A stretch of 24,303 bases of DNA from Elusimicrobiota bacterium (GCA_041658405.1 JBBAAG010000047.1:1-24303); one strand, 5' to 3'; shown: positions 6,735 to 16,233, numbered from the stretch's first letter. The notes: generated by a model not told the origin, from the letters alone. A program made the numbers and translations.

Positions 6735-7970
6735 ATGTCAAAATTAGCGATCAACGGCGGAACTAAGGTACGCAACAAACCATGGACAAAATGGCCGATC
6801 TTTGATAACGCAGAACGTAAAGGCTTGAATGAAGTCCTGGAAAGCGGTAAATGGTGGTACGGCGCAAAGGTTAAACAATTTGAAGCAGAATACGCAAATT
6901 TTCATGACGCGAAGTACGCTGTATCCTGTACCAACGGCACTGCAGCTTTGGAGATCGCGCTTATAGCATTAGGTATTGGCGCGGGTGACGAAGTTATTAT
7001 CCCGCCCTACACGTTTGTCGCAACCGCCACAGCTGTCCTAAAAGTCAACGCAATCCCCGTTTTTGTAGATGTCAACGAAGACACCTGGTGCCTTGACGAA
7101 AAACTTATTGAAAAAGCGATTACAAAAAAAACAAAAGCAATTGCGCCGGTACATTTTGGCGGCCTACCAGCAGATATGGATAAAATAAACAAACTCGCAA
7201 AAAAGTATAACCTCAAAGTTTTGGAAGACGCATGCCATAGCTGGGGCAGTAAATGGAAAGGTAAAGGCACAGGCGCATTAGGCGATATGGGCGCATTCAG
7301 TTTCCAGGCAAGTAAAAACATTAACTCCGGTGAAGGCGGGATTATTCTCTCGGATAATAAAGACTACGCTGACCTTGCAAGATCATACTCAAACTGCGGA
7401 CGCTTACTTGATAAACCATGGTACGCGCATTATATCCTCGGAGGTAATTACAGGCTAACCGAATTCCAGGCAGCTATATTATTAGCACAACTAAGCCGTC
7501 TTGGCAAACATACTTCAACAAGAGAAGCAAACGCTGCGTACCTAAACGAAAAACTTGGCGATCTCCCGGGGATAAAATTAACGAAACGCGATAAACGCGT
7601 CACCCGGCGGTCGTATCACCTTTATAATTTCCGGTATGTAGAAAAAGAACTTGGCGGTGTACCACGTGAAAAGTTTATAGCTGCAATGGCTGCGGAAGGG
7701 TTAGGTATCTCTGGCGGGTACCCGCATCCGTTATACAAAAACCCGTTATTCCTTACAAAAGGCACTGGAGCGAAACACTGCCCGATCTCATGCCCGTACT
7801 ACGGCAAAAAAGTTGATTACTCAAAAGTTAAATGCGACGTTACGGAACGGATCTGCTATAAGGAAGGCGCATGGTTTGGACACACAGTCTTACTGGGAAA
7901 TAAACAGGATATGAAAGATGTTGTCACAATATTTGAGAAAGTTATTGGCAACATTAACGAGCTCAAATAA
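6735..7970 (+). CDS. DegT/DnrJ/EryC1/StrS-family PLP aminotransferase (first copy)
   Basis: 411 residues, full family length. These enzymes transfer an amino group from glutamate or glutamine to a keto-sugar or keto-cyclitol. Visible PLP features are GTAAL (68-72, phosphate binding), LEDACHS with Asp165 (pyridine nitrogen), and FSFQASKNINSGEGG with Lys194 (Schiff base). The LAINGGTKVR opening is common in the AHBA-synthase/scyllo-inosose aminotransferase branch. Near the C-terminus four cysteines (349, 353, 367, 374) lie in a short segment, which could bind metal. GGAG precedes the ATG by 10 bases. It is first in the operon. The substrate cannot be assigned; amino-sugar or aminocyclitol formation or breakdown both fit. 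Confidence 0.9.
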   Translation: MSKLAINGGTKVRNKPWTKWPIFDNAERKGLNEVLESGKWWYGAKVKQFEAEYANFHDAKYAVSCTNGTAALEIALIALGIGAGDEVIIPPYTFVATATAVLKVNAIPVFVDVNEDTWCLDEKLIEKAITKKTKAIAPVHFGGLPADMDKINKLAKKYNLKVLEDACHSWGSKWKGKGTGALGDMGAFSFQASKNINSGEGGIILSDNKDYADLARSYSNCGRLLDKPWYAHYILGGNYRLTEFQAAILLAQLSRLGKHTSTREANAAYLNEKLGDLPGIKLTKRDKRVTRRSYHLYNFRYVEKELGGVPREKFIAAMAAEGLGISGGYPHPLYKNPLFLTKGTGAKHCPISCPYYGKKVDYSKVKCDVTERICYKEGAWFGHTVLLGNKQDMKDVVTIFEKVIGNINELK

Positions 7971-7976
7971 CGCAAC

Positions 7977-10052
7977 GTGGTAATAATCATTAAGCAACTG
8001 CGTGTATTTTGTTTATCAACAGTACTCGCAGTTGCTTGCACCCTGGCGGAACTACAAGGGTTTACATTCGTACAGATAACCGATACCCACGCACCGGTTT
8101 CCTCAACAACATTGGCTAATGTGGTAAAAGAAATCAATGCGTTACCCGAGAAACCATCATTCGTGATTGACACCGGCGACTTCACAGAAACCGGCCTTGA
8201 ACATGAGTATAAGTTCTATAAAAACGCTATCAGTAAACTCAAAATCCCGTACTATCCATTACCAGGCAACCACGAGACTGCATGGGTGGATATCGCAAAA
8301 ACGCGGTACATAAAGTATTTCGGGAACCTCTACAAATCCTTTGATGCTGACGGTATACACTTTATCCTGCTTGACAGTACTATTGTAGGTGAACACTACG
8401 GCCATTTTAGTAAAGTACTGCTTGAATGGCTGAAAACTGATCTCAAAAAAATAGGTGCTGAAACACCGGTAATCCTATTCTCCCACCACCCGGTTACGCA
8501 CAAAAATACGTTTGTGGATAACGAACACGAAATCATGAATATTCTTGAACCGTACAACGTTATTGCCTGGTTTTGCGGGCACGGGCATAATGATACGGTA
8601 TGGAAAACTAATGGTATAACTTTTGTTATGACAAAAGCGGTCTACGCAAAAATGTCTTACCGTATAATCGATATAAATACCGACGGTATACGTATGTACA
8701 ACAAAACCCTGGGTAAAGATAAAATAACTGATAAAACCGTGATCCCCCTAAAACGCGCACATGCACCGTCAGTCACGATTGACGCTCCCTACCCCGGTGA
8801 ATGGATACACGAACTACCGTTTTACTTAAAAGTTGTAGTTGATACCACAACTTTTGATATGCCATTAACCGCTCCGTTGACTCTACAGTACCGTATCAAC
8901 GAAACTGAATGGAAACAGTTAACACCCATAGATAATGCGTATTACATAATTATTGTATCAACCCCTGATATTGACGGTGAACAGTTGCTGGAACTCGCAG
9001 TGCAACGCATCCCCGGTGAACGCTGGGTACAATGGGTAGATTACGGGTTTAAACATGTTGACCGCAGGTTATGGACCCGCTGTATAAGTGACAGTATCCG
9101 CACAAAACCGGTAGTATTCCAGGGTAAAATACTGTTTGGCAGTGACGACGGCAACCTATACTGCCTTGATGAGAATACAGGAACTGACCTCTGGAAATTC
9201 AGTACTGGCACGGCTGTGCACTCAACCCCCGCGGTTTCGAGTAATACCGTAATCTTTGGCGCTAATGACAGCAATGTTTATGCAGTATCCGTTAATGACG
9301 GTAAACTCGTCTGGAAATACAAAACACAAGCCGCGGTAACCGCCTCGCCACTGATTTATAATAACAACGTATACATAGGTTCCGGGGATAATTACATGTA
9401 TTGCCTGGATACAAAAACCGGGAAAAAGAAGTGGGCATACAAAACCCGTGGCGCAATTATTTCAAAATCTATTATTGAAGACAACAAAATTATTTCCGGC
9501 AGCTGGGACGGCAACCTCTACGCATGGGAACCGCTTGACGGTAAACTCATATGGTCAATCCAACTTTCAAAACATATATATTACGCCCCCGCAATTGCGG
9601 CACCTGTTTATGAGTATAAAACAAACACTATGTATATCCCTATCCCCAACGGCACTCTTTATGCTATCAATCTTTCCACCGGAGGTATTACGTGGGCCAC
9701 AAAACTTTCCGGCGGATGGTCAACCCCTGTGATTTCAAGCAATACTGTTATCAATGCAGGGATTAATGGTAAGATATACAGCGTTTCTCAAACAGATGGT
9801 AAAACCGTATGGGAAACCAGTACCGGTGACACTTTCTATGGTTCATCCCCCATTATTTTGGATGGATACATCTACATTTGCGGCAGGTCAGGGACTCTAT
9901 ACAAACTTGATGCGTTGACTGGAACCGTGATATATTCGTATCATATGAACTCGGGTAATATATTTTCGGACATAACAATCGCAGATGATATGGTCTTTAT
10001 CCCGGGCATGAACGGTTGTTTGTACATATTAAATTATAGCCAGTTATGGTAA
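7977..10052 (+). CDS. Secreted calcineurin-like metallophosphoesterase fused to an eight-bladed PQQ-like propeller
   Basis: 691 residues from a GTG start, 6 bases after the previous stop, with no clear Shine-Dalgarno, so probably translated by coupling. Residues 4-27 form a signal peptide. The phosphoesterase domain (about 28-240) has all the metal-site motifs in order: D36-x-H38 (ITDTH), DTGD (65-68), GNHE (97-100), HH (170-171) and GHGH (201-204). A beta-rich linker spans about 265-360. From about 365 to the end there are eight repeats of a W...Y-x-L-D/N-x-x-x-G pattern (YCLDENTG, YAVSVNDG, YCLDTKTG and so on), the fold of PQQ enzymes and BamB. No PQQ-binding residues were identified, so it may be a protein- or glycan-binding propeller. 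The expected role is hydrolysis of a phosphomono- or diester outside the cytoplasm; the substrate is unknown. Confidence 0.88.
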   Translation: MVIIIKQLRVFCLSTVLAVACTLAELQGFTFVQITDTHAPVSSTTLANVVKEINALPEKPSFVIDTGDFTETGLEHEYKFYKNAISKLKIPYYPLPGNHETAWVDIAKTRYIKYFGNLYKSFDADGIHFILLDSTIVGEHYGHFSKVLLEWLKTDLKKIGAETPVILFSHHPVTHKNTFVDNEHEIMNILEPYNVIAWFCGHGHNDTVWKTNGITFVMTKAVYAKMSYRIIDINTDGIRMYNKTLGKDKITDKTVIPLKRAHAPSVTIDAPYPGEWIHELPFYLKVVVDTTTFDMPLTAPLTLQYRINETEWKQLTPIDNAYYIIIVSTPDIDGEQLLELAVQRIPGERWVQWVDYGFKHVDRRLWTRCISDSIRTKPVVFQGKILFGSDDGNLYCLDENTGTDLWKFSTGTAVHSTPAVSSNTVIFGANDSNVYAVSVNDGKLVWKYKTQAAVTASPLIYNNNVYIGSGDNYMYCLDTKTGKKKWAYKTRGAIISKSIIEDNKIISGSWDGNLYAWEPLDGKLIWSIQLSKHIYYAPAIAAPVYEYKTNTMYIPIPNGTLYAINLSTGGITWATKLSGGWSTPVISSNTVINAGINGKIYSVSQTDGKTVWETSTGDTFYGSSPIILDGYIYICGRSGTLYKLDALTGTVIYSYHMNSGNIFSDITIADDMVFIPGMNGCLYILNYSQLW

Positions 10053-10083
10053 TTTATTTATAGATTGGAAGGAACTAAATTCA

Positions 10084-11352
10084 ATGAAACAAAAATTAAT
10101 GGCATGTATTCTATCCTTACTCCTACCCTTAACTTTCCTGAGTTCATGCGCAAAAAATAATGGTACCGATTCTTCCGGCAGGACGGTTATACGTTATACT
10201 AACTGGGAAGTCTTACCTACGCAAATAGAACTCATGCGGCAGATCATCGCGAAGTTTGAAAAACAAAACCCGGATATCAAAGTAAAACTTGAATGGGGTT
10301 CGAAGTCAGACAAAATTATTACCGAACTTGCCGGAAATTCCGCGGCTGACGTTTTTTACTGGGTAAACCCGGTAGATCTGTTTAACAAAGACGTATTGGA
10401 AGACCTTACCCCGTACATTGAGAAGTATAAGGTTAACTTAAAAAACTATTATCCCACTACAGTACTTGAAGGCTCGCATAAAGGCAGGCTTATGATGTTC
10501 CCCCTTCACTTTTCAAGCTACTGCCTTGCGTATAACAAAGACATCTTTGATAAAGCCGGGCTCCCGTATCCTACTGATAAATGGACCTGGGACGATTTTT
10601 ATAAAACCGCGAAGAGCCTCACCCGCGATAATAACGGCGATGGAGGAAGAGATTGGTATGGCACAACATTACCCCAAAAAGTTATTATGCTCCGTATGAA
10701 CGGCGGAACGCTGATCAACGAAAAAACTTTAGAACCTGCAATTGACACAAAAGAAACCCGTGAATTCATTGATTTTGACGTCAAACTATACAAAGAATGC
10801 TGCCCATCACCTGAGGAAGAAGAAACTTTTGGCGGGAAAGTAGGGGTCAACCTTTTTATGACAGGTAAAATCGCAACGCAGATCGCTCCAACATTCATGC
10901 TTGCACAATTTTCTAAAATCTCCGCATTTAAATGGGACGTCACAGCAATACCGGTACCAACCGGTAAACAACGCAAGAATTTTATCACTACCGGCGGGTT
11001 ATGCATACCAAAACAGTGTAAGAATAAAGACGCAGCATTCCGGTTTATACAATTTTACTGCGGGCCGGAAGGACAGGCATTACTCGCACAAACAAAAAAT
11101 TGTGTACCGTCACTTATAGAAGCAGCAAAAACATCATTTGCAGTACCTCCCCCGGATAATATAAAATACTACCTTACTGCAGCGGAGAACGCGAGTATGC
11201 TACAACCGCAGATAAGCGCGTACAAAGAAATTATATCGCAGCATTTTAATAAAGAACTGCAGTTAGTTGAACTTGGGAAAAAGACGCCGGAACAGGCGAT
11301 AAAAGATATAGTTGCGGGTAGCCGTGTGATACTTGATACATACAAAAAATAA
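10084..11352 (+). CDS. ABC-transporter solute-binding lipoprotein (sugar-binding, family 1 type)
   Basis: 422 residues. A lipoprotein signal peptide ends in LSSC with the lipidated Cys22. The mature protein begins with a Ser/Asn-rich tether and then TNWEVLPTQIELMRQIIAKFEKQNPDIKV, the usual opening of family-1 carbohydrate-binding proteins (MalE/UgpB-like). Further markers are YNKDIFDKAGLPYPTDKWTWDDF and GKIATQIAPTFMLAQF. AAGGA is about 9 bases before the ATG. It binds a solute, probably an oligosaccharide, at the membrane for import. No permease or ATPase gene is in the window, so its transporter must be elsewhere or it works as an orphan receptor. The Trp-rich central region is typical of carbohydrate contact, but the ligand is unknown. 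Confidence 0.9.
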   Translation: MKQKLMACILSLLLPLTFLSSCAKNNGTDSSGRTVIRYTNWEVLPTQIELMRQIIAKFEKQNPDIKVKLEWGSKSDKIITELAGNSAADVFYWVNPVDLFNKDVLEDLTPYIEKYKVNLKNYYPTTVLEGSHKGRLMMFPLHFSSYCLAYNKDIFDKAGLPYPTDKWTWDDFYKTAKSLTRDNNGDGGRDWYGTTLPQKVIMLRMNGGTLINEKTLEPAIDTKETREFIDFDVKLYKECCPSPEEEETFGGKVGVNLFMTGKIATQIAPTFMLAQFSKISAFKWDVTAIPVPTGKQRKNFITTGGLCIPKQCKNKDAAFRFIQFYCGPEGQALLAQTKNCVPSLIEAAKTSFAVPPPDNIKYYLTAAENASMLQPQISAYKEIISQHFNKELQLVELGKKTPEQAIKDIVAGSRVILDTYKK

Positions 11353-11369
11353 GATTAAGGAGTACTAAC

Positions 11370-12677
11370 GTGGCAACAAAAGTCAATAAGTTTTCTGACA
11401 TGGAAGAAATTTTGGAGGTAAAAGAAGCGCCAACACGGACAACTCACCTGATGGCAAAAGTTGGGAAACGGTTAGGCTGGCCTGAAGACACCGTAACCGA
11501 ACTTATCCATCCGGAACAAATATTTATAGTACGCCTCCCCGTAAAATCATGGGGTAAGGTTTTACCCGTATGGGCATGTATATCATTACACAACAGCGCC
11601 CGCGGGCCGTATAAAGGCGGTATCCGTATTGCTGAAGACGTATCTTTATGGGAAACAATGGAACTTTCGAGGTTGATGACACTAAAAACTTCAGTCAGCG
11701 ATATTGAATTTGGCGGAGGTAAATCCGGGATCAAAGTCAGTATGAAACAGGCATACAGGCTATTCGGTAAAACAGAACGTGACCCTGAATTTGAAAAAGT
11801 TATTACGCTGGATATCTGTGCGGAATTCGCGCATCAAATCCGGCGGTTTTTGATGGATCATACGTATATCCCAGCACCGGACATGGGCACCGGGCCGGAT
11901 GAGATGGCATTTATTTATAATGAAACCCTTGACCCTGCGTCAGTAACGGGTAAACCCGAAGGTATCCAAGGCTGGCTACCAGGAAGAAAAGAAGCAACCG
12001 GGTACGGGTGTAGTTACGCAGCGATGTGTATGATAACCGATGTATTGAACCTTGACCCAAAGAAAGCAACTGTCGCGGTACAAGGTTTTGGTAATGTAGG
12101 ATCATACCTCTGCGTTTTCCTCGCAAAACAAGGAGTTAAGATAGTCGGTGTTACCGACGTAGGCGGCGGGTGTTACGACCCAAAAGGGTTGGATATTGAT
12201 GCATTAATAAAATATGCCGCTACGAACCGCACAGTTGACGGGTTCACCTCAAAGAAGTTAACTAATAAAGAATTATTCGCCTTACCTGTAGATATCATAG
12301 TCCCTGCAGCAGCCGGCGGGGTTATCACGGCAGAGAATGCAAACGAAATAAAAGCAAAAGCTATAGTTGAAGCCGCCAACGCACCGGTTACTATCGAAGG
12401 CATGGCAATCCTTGACCAACGCGATATAAAAGTATTCCCGGATATCATCACGAACTCCGGCGGTGTAATTGCATCGATGGAAGAATATTCGCGGTCACTA
12501 AGCGCGATGAAAATCACTAAAGAAGAAGTGTTCAAGATTATTACCGAAAAAATATCTGCAGCGCTTAACTGGACAATCGCGAGTAATAAAAAGGATAAGG
12601 TAAACTTTGTGGAAGCTGCAATTGACCTTTCAATGCGCAGGGTGTATAACGCAATGCGTAAACGCCGGCATATCTGA
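11370..12677 (+). CDS. Glutamate/leucine/phenylalanine/valine dehydrogenase family enzyme (probably glutamate dehydrogenase)
   Basis: 435 residues, the usual length of hexameric glutamate dehydrogenases. It starts at GTG with AAGGAG 6 bases upstream. Substrate side: YKGGIR with Lys82, LKTS with Lys106, and FGGGKSGI with the catalytic Lys118 (Ser where many relatives have Gly), then APDMGT with Asp171. Coenzyme side: GFGNVG (239-244) and VTDV (261-264). The reaction is reversible oxidative deamination of an amino acid, most likely glutamate to 2-oxoglutarate plus ammonia, in the cytoplasm. Its place between a sugar-binding protein and a glycosidase, with DegT enzymes at both ends of the operon, suggests it feeds or drains the glutamate used by them. 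NAD versus NADP preference cannot be stated. Confidence 0.9.
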   Translation: MATKVNKFSDMEEILEVKEAPTRTTHLMAKVGKRLGWPEDTVTELIHPEQIFIVRLPVKSWGKVLPVWACISLHNSARGPYKGGIRIAEDVSLWETMELSRLMTLKTSVSDIEFGGGKSGIKVSMKQAYRLFGKTERDPEFEKVITLDICAEFAHQIRRFLMDHTYIPAPDMGTGPDEMAFIYNETLDPASVTGKPEGIQGWLPGRKEATGYGCSYAAMCMITDVLNLDPKKATVAVQGFGNVGSYLCVFLAKQGVKIVGVTDVGGGCYDPKGLDIDALIKYAATNRTVDGFTSKKLTNKELFALPVDIIVPAAAGGVITAENANEIKAKAIVEAANAPVTIEGMAILDQRDIKVFPDIITNSGGVIASMEEYSRSLSAMKITKEEVFKIITEKISAALNWTIASNKKDKVNFVEAAIDLSMRRVYNAMRKRRHI

Positions 12678-12682
12678 ATTAG

Positions 12683-14866
12683 ATGCGGATCAAGTTACTA
12701 ACTCTGTTCATTATTTGCCTGATTTTTACTTTTATCACTATAACAGTGATCTCAGCAGATGATATCCCCCTGTCATCACTACCAATCCTGCAGTCAACTC
12801 AACCTGTTACGGAGATAACATCAACGGTAGTAGAATCCCGCGGAATCTGGATAGATAACTCAAGCTTAATGCGTGATTTAAAGTTAAGCACTCCGCCAGT
12901 GGACTCACAAAAAGTTGTAGATAACATCGCAGTGCGTATCTCAACCGCTAATTTCAACCAAGTATTCCTTGAGACAATGAATAACGGGTACTCAATATTT
13001 GTATCCACACAGATCAAGCAATGGGCGGAACTCGAGGGAACGGATTACCTCACTACGTTTATAGACGAGTTTCATAAACAAGGAATCGAAGTCCACGCGT
13101 GGCTCTGGGTATTTATGATGGGCACGCGTGACAAAGGCGGATTACTAAAAACTCATCCTGACTGGGTGATGGTAGACAAAACCGGAAACCCTCAATCAAA
13201 ACCTCATTACTGGGCATGTCCGTCGCGACAGGACGTACGTGATTACCTAATATCATTATACCGCGAGATTATCACGAAATACGATATTGACGGATTGCAT
13301 CTTGACTACCTGCGGTATCCTGAAGACAAGGAACCGTATTATTGTTACTGCGACAACTGCGTTTATGAGTTTAAAAATAAGTATGGCATTAACCCCCGCG
13401 AGATATCTCCTGAGGATACCGTTAACTGGACGAAATGGTGCCAGTGGAGGGAAGAACTGATAACAAGTTTCGTTAAACGCGTCCGTGATGAAGTGCTACC
13501 GTTACGGCCGGGAATACAATTATCCGCAGCGGTAGCCGGTGCGTATCTTTATGAAATAACGATGAATTACCGCCAACAAAAATGGATGAAATGGATTGAC
13601 CGGCAATACCTTGATTTTGTCACCCCGATGACTTACGACAGTATTACTTCATCATTCAGGAATAATGTTAAACAACTAAGCGGGATGGTGGATAACCGCA
13701 CATTTATGTATCCCGGGATAGGGTTTTATGCATACCCTAATGACACGCAAAAGCTTGTGGATCAAATACTTGCCACACGCGAGCTTGGATTATACGGGCA
13801 AACACTATTCGCGTACTATTATTTAACTGACGAGCATATCAGTGCGTTGAATACCGGGCCGTACAAAGTTAAGGCGGTAACTTTGCATTCAAATCCGTTA
13901 CTCACTGCAGGGAAAGTTGTAAGTTTAGAAATTATCCCCGCGCTGGGATTGATGTATGAAGACTCGATCAGTGTTAACGACAAAAGCGTTATTTCTACAG
14001 CAATAGAAGGGTTTGAATCTATCGGTTCCTGGCTTACCCGCTATGACGCTGTGTTAGATATAGATGATATCAGTAACAAAATTGAGGATACTGCAGCGCC
14101 GTTATTCAACGTTCTAATAGACACCTCTTCAGTATCAGTTGACAACAAAATACGCGACAATATCAATAAACTTGACGTTATCCTAAAATACGCAAAGTTT
14201 AACCGAAAAATCACGGATGTACCCGGTAAGATAATTGATTGGGGTATTGTACCGGAATGCTATACAGTTTATACATCAACCCCGCCGGTGATTGATGGTA
14301 TCCCAAACGACGATACGTGGAAAGGTTTAACCCCCGCTGCGTCTGGGTTCAAACTAAACCTCGGGGATGGCACACCTAGTAATGATACGTTGGTTTATAC
14401 AGTTTATAATGATACAGCACTATATTTTCTCTTCAACTGCATTGAGGATGATATCAGCAACCTCAAAACTACAGCTATGGAACGTGACAGCATGGTTTTC
14501 TTTGATGATTCTATAGAACTTTTTGTTGATACAACAACAACCCGCAGGCAGTATATCCATCTTGTAATGAACTCTATCGGCACAAAGTTTGACCAGCAAA
14601 ACATGAATGGCGCGGAATCGTTCAATGGACAATGGAGTGTAAGATGTTCCACATCAACCGGCAGCTGGTATGCCGAAGTTATTATACCGTACACGGATTT
14701 AGGGTTATCCGCAACACCAACAGCTGGAAGAAGAGTTGCTATTAACTTCGCAAGAAGTAGGTATGTGCGTAACAAGGACAAAGGCACTGACGAATACTCA
14801 GCGTGGTCCTGCCCATATGGCAGTTTTCATAACCCCAAACGTTTTGGTACGCTGGTATTCAAATAA
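12683..14866 (+). CDS. Secreted GHL10-type glycoside hydrolase with C-terminal CBM9-like domain
   Basis: 727 residues, starting 5 bases after the dehydrogenase stop with no clear Shine-Dalgarno (probable coupling). A signal peptide (residues 1-25, ending ISA) directs export. A (beta/alpha)8 domain of the GHL10/DUF187 kind spans about 50-390: ESRGIWID (51-58), HAWLWVF, YDIDGLHLDYLRYP (200-213, predicted catalytic strand), and DFVTPMTYDS. Directly after the catalytic strand stands C221-x-C-x-x-C226 (CYCDNC). A helical middle region (about 400-520) follows. The last 200 residues match carbohydrate-binding family 9 (PPVIDGIPNDDTWKGL, DDSIELFVD, WYAEVIIPYTDLG). It probably cleaves an extracytoplasmic polysaccharide or peptidoglycan-like chain; biochemical data for this family are few and the substrate is unassigned. 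Confidence 0.85.
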   Translation: MRIKLLTLFIICLIFTFITITVISADDIPLSSLPILQSTQPVTEITSTVVESRGIWIDNSSLMRDLKLSTPPVDSQKVVDNIAVRISTANFNQVFLETMNNGYSIFVSTQIKQWAELEGTDYLTTFIDEFHKQGIEVHAWLWVFMMGTRDKGGLLKTHPDWVMVDKTGNPQSKPHYWACPSRQDVRDYLISLYREIITKYDIDGLHLDYLRYPEDKEPYYCYCDNCVYEFKNKYGINPREISPEDTVNWTKWCQWREELITSFVKRVRDEVLPLRPGIQLSAAVAGAYLYEITMNYRQQKWMKWIDRQYLDFVTPMTYDSITSSFRNNVKQLSGMVDNRTFMYPGIGFYAYPNDTQKLVDQILATRELGLYGQTLFAYYYLTDEHISALNTGPYKVKAVTLHSNPLLTAGKVVSLEIIPALGLMYEDSISVNDKSVISTAIEGFESIGSWLTRYDAVLDIDDISNKIEDTAAPLFNVLIDTSSVSVDNKIRDNINKLDVILKYAKFNRKITDVPGKIIDWGIVPECYTVYTSTPPVIDGIPNDDTWKGLTPAASGFKLNLGDGTPSNDTLVYTVYNDTALYFLFNCIEDDISNLKTTAMERDSMVFFDDSIELFVDTTTTRRQYIHLVMNSIGTKFDQQNMNGAESFNGQWSVRCSTSTGSWYAEVIIPYTDLGLSATPTAGRRVAINFARSRYVRNKDKGTDEYSAWSCPYGSFHNPKRFGTLVFK

Positions 14867-14972
14867 TTATTTTATATATCCCCCACACCGTTCCATTTTT
14901 GTATAATCTTCAGATATCACAGTAATTTAGGAATAGTTGAACAGTATATTTTAGTAAAGGAGTACATTTTTT

Positions 14973-16226
14973 ATGGTAGAAAAGTTGGCAAGAGACGGCG
15001 GGACACCGGTCCGGCAGAAACCCGTTCCCCCGAGAATATTGATTGGAAAAGAAGAAAAACTTGCAGTAGACGCTTTGTTTTATAAAGCGATGCTATCCGG
15101 CGGCGCGTTTGACCGTTACGGAAAGCTTACGGATGTCGATCTTTATGAACAGGAATACGCTGCGTTTTACGGCGTAAAATATGCAACAGCGGTAAGCGCA
15201 GGTACCGCAGCAGTACACACAGCAATCGCGGCATTACGGCTCGAACCAGGTGATGAAATTATCACATCACCGATTACCGATCCCGGCACTGTTATGCCGA
15301 TAACGTTATGTATGTGTATCCCAGTATTTGCCGACCTTGATTATGCCACCGTAAATATGTCCGCTGAAAGTATCGAGAAGTGTATCACTGAGAAAACAAA
15401 AGCCGTGATCGTTGTCCACCTTGCGGGCCAGCCGTGCGATATGGACGCTATTATGAAAGTCGCAAAAAAACATAACCTCGTTGTTATTGAAGACTGTGCG
15501 CAAGCGCATGCAGCTAAGTATAAAGGTAAATACGTAGGTTCAATCGGCGATATGGGCTGCTACAGCCTTATGAGCGGTAAACATACTACCTCAGGCGGGC
15601 AAGGCGGGATGGTTATCACCAATAACGAAGAATATTATTGGAATGCCAAAAGATTCGCTGACCGCGGGAAACCGTTTAATTCAACAGAAGGAACAAATTT
15701 ATTTGCCGGGGTAAACTATCGAGTAACCGAACTTGAATCCGCAGTTGGGCGTGAACAGCTGAAAAAAACTGAATCTATCGCGCAGAAACGCCGCGGGTTT
15801 GCCAGCGCGTTAGCTAAGAAGCTTGAAACTACGAAAGCATTCCGGTTATGGAAATCTACGGACGGTGCGGAACCCAATCCATGGTTCTGTTTTGTCCACT
15901 GCGACGCTGCGGTACTCGGAGCGAAACATGAAGACATCGCAGTTGCTGTTGCTAAGGAAGGCGTATCTGTTGGCGCGCATTACGTCCGGCCGATATACGA
16001 ACAAAAATGGATGAAGGAACGATTAGTGTTCGGTACATCGAAACTTCCATGGTCATTACCAAACGCAAGGAAGATTGATTACACAGACTCATGTCCCGTA
16101 GCATTAAAGACGATAAATGAACATATGACAATGTATATGCACGAATGCTGGACGAATGACGATGTTGAGATTACATACCAAGCGTTTAAGAAAGTGGAAG
16201 AATATTACCTCTCGATCAAGAAGTAG
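14973..16226 (+). CDS. DegT/DnrJ/EryC1/StrS-family PLP aminotransferase (second copy)
   Basis: 417 residues. PLP residues are present: SAGTAA (75-80), VIEDCAQ with Asp174, and YSLMSGKHTTSGGQGG with Lys203 as Schiff-base lysine. It opens with LARDGGTPVRQKPVPPR and differs clearly from the first copy, so the two probably act on different keto-substrates or in opposite directions. AAGGAG lies 12 bases before the ATG. A 106-base gap separates it from the hydrolase gene; TATAAT is present at 14902-14907 but no -35 fits, so read-through from the operon is more likely. It is the last gene before a strong terminator. Confidence 0.9.
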   Translation: MVEKLARDGGTPVRQKPVPPRILIGKEEKLAVDALFYKAMLSGGAFDRYGKLTDVDLYEQEYAAFYGVKYATAVSAGTAAVHTAIAALRLEPGDEIITSPITDPGTVMPITLCMCIPVFADLDYATVNMSAESIEKCITEKTKAVIVVHLAGQPCDMDAIMKVAKKHNLVVIEDCAQAHAAKYKGKYVGSIGDMGCYSLMSGKHTTSGGQGGMVITNNEEYYWNAKRFADRGKPFNSTEGTNLFAGVNYRVTELESAVGREQLKKTESIAQKRRGFASALAKKLETTKAFRLWKSTDGAEPNPWFCFVHCDAAVLGAKHEDIAVAVAKEGVSVGAHYVRPIYEQKWMKERLVFGTSKLPWSLPNARKIDYTDSCPVALKTINEHMTMYMHECWTNDDVEITYQAFKKVEEYYLSIKK

Positions 16227-16233
16227 GAATACG

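Noticed and set aside
14880..14910. Internal promoter for the second aminotransferase (TATAAT at 14902-14907)
   Set aside because: No -35 hexamer at 15-19 bp and no extended -10 TGn; the gene is more simply read through from the operon.
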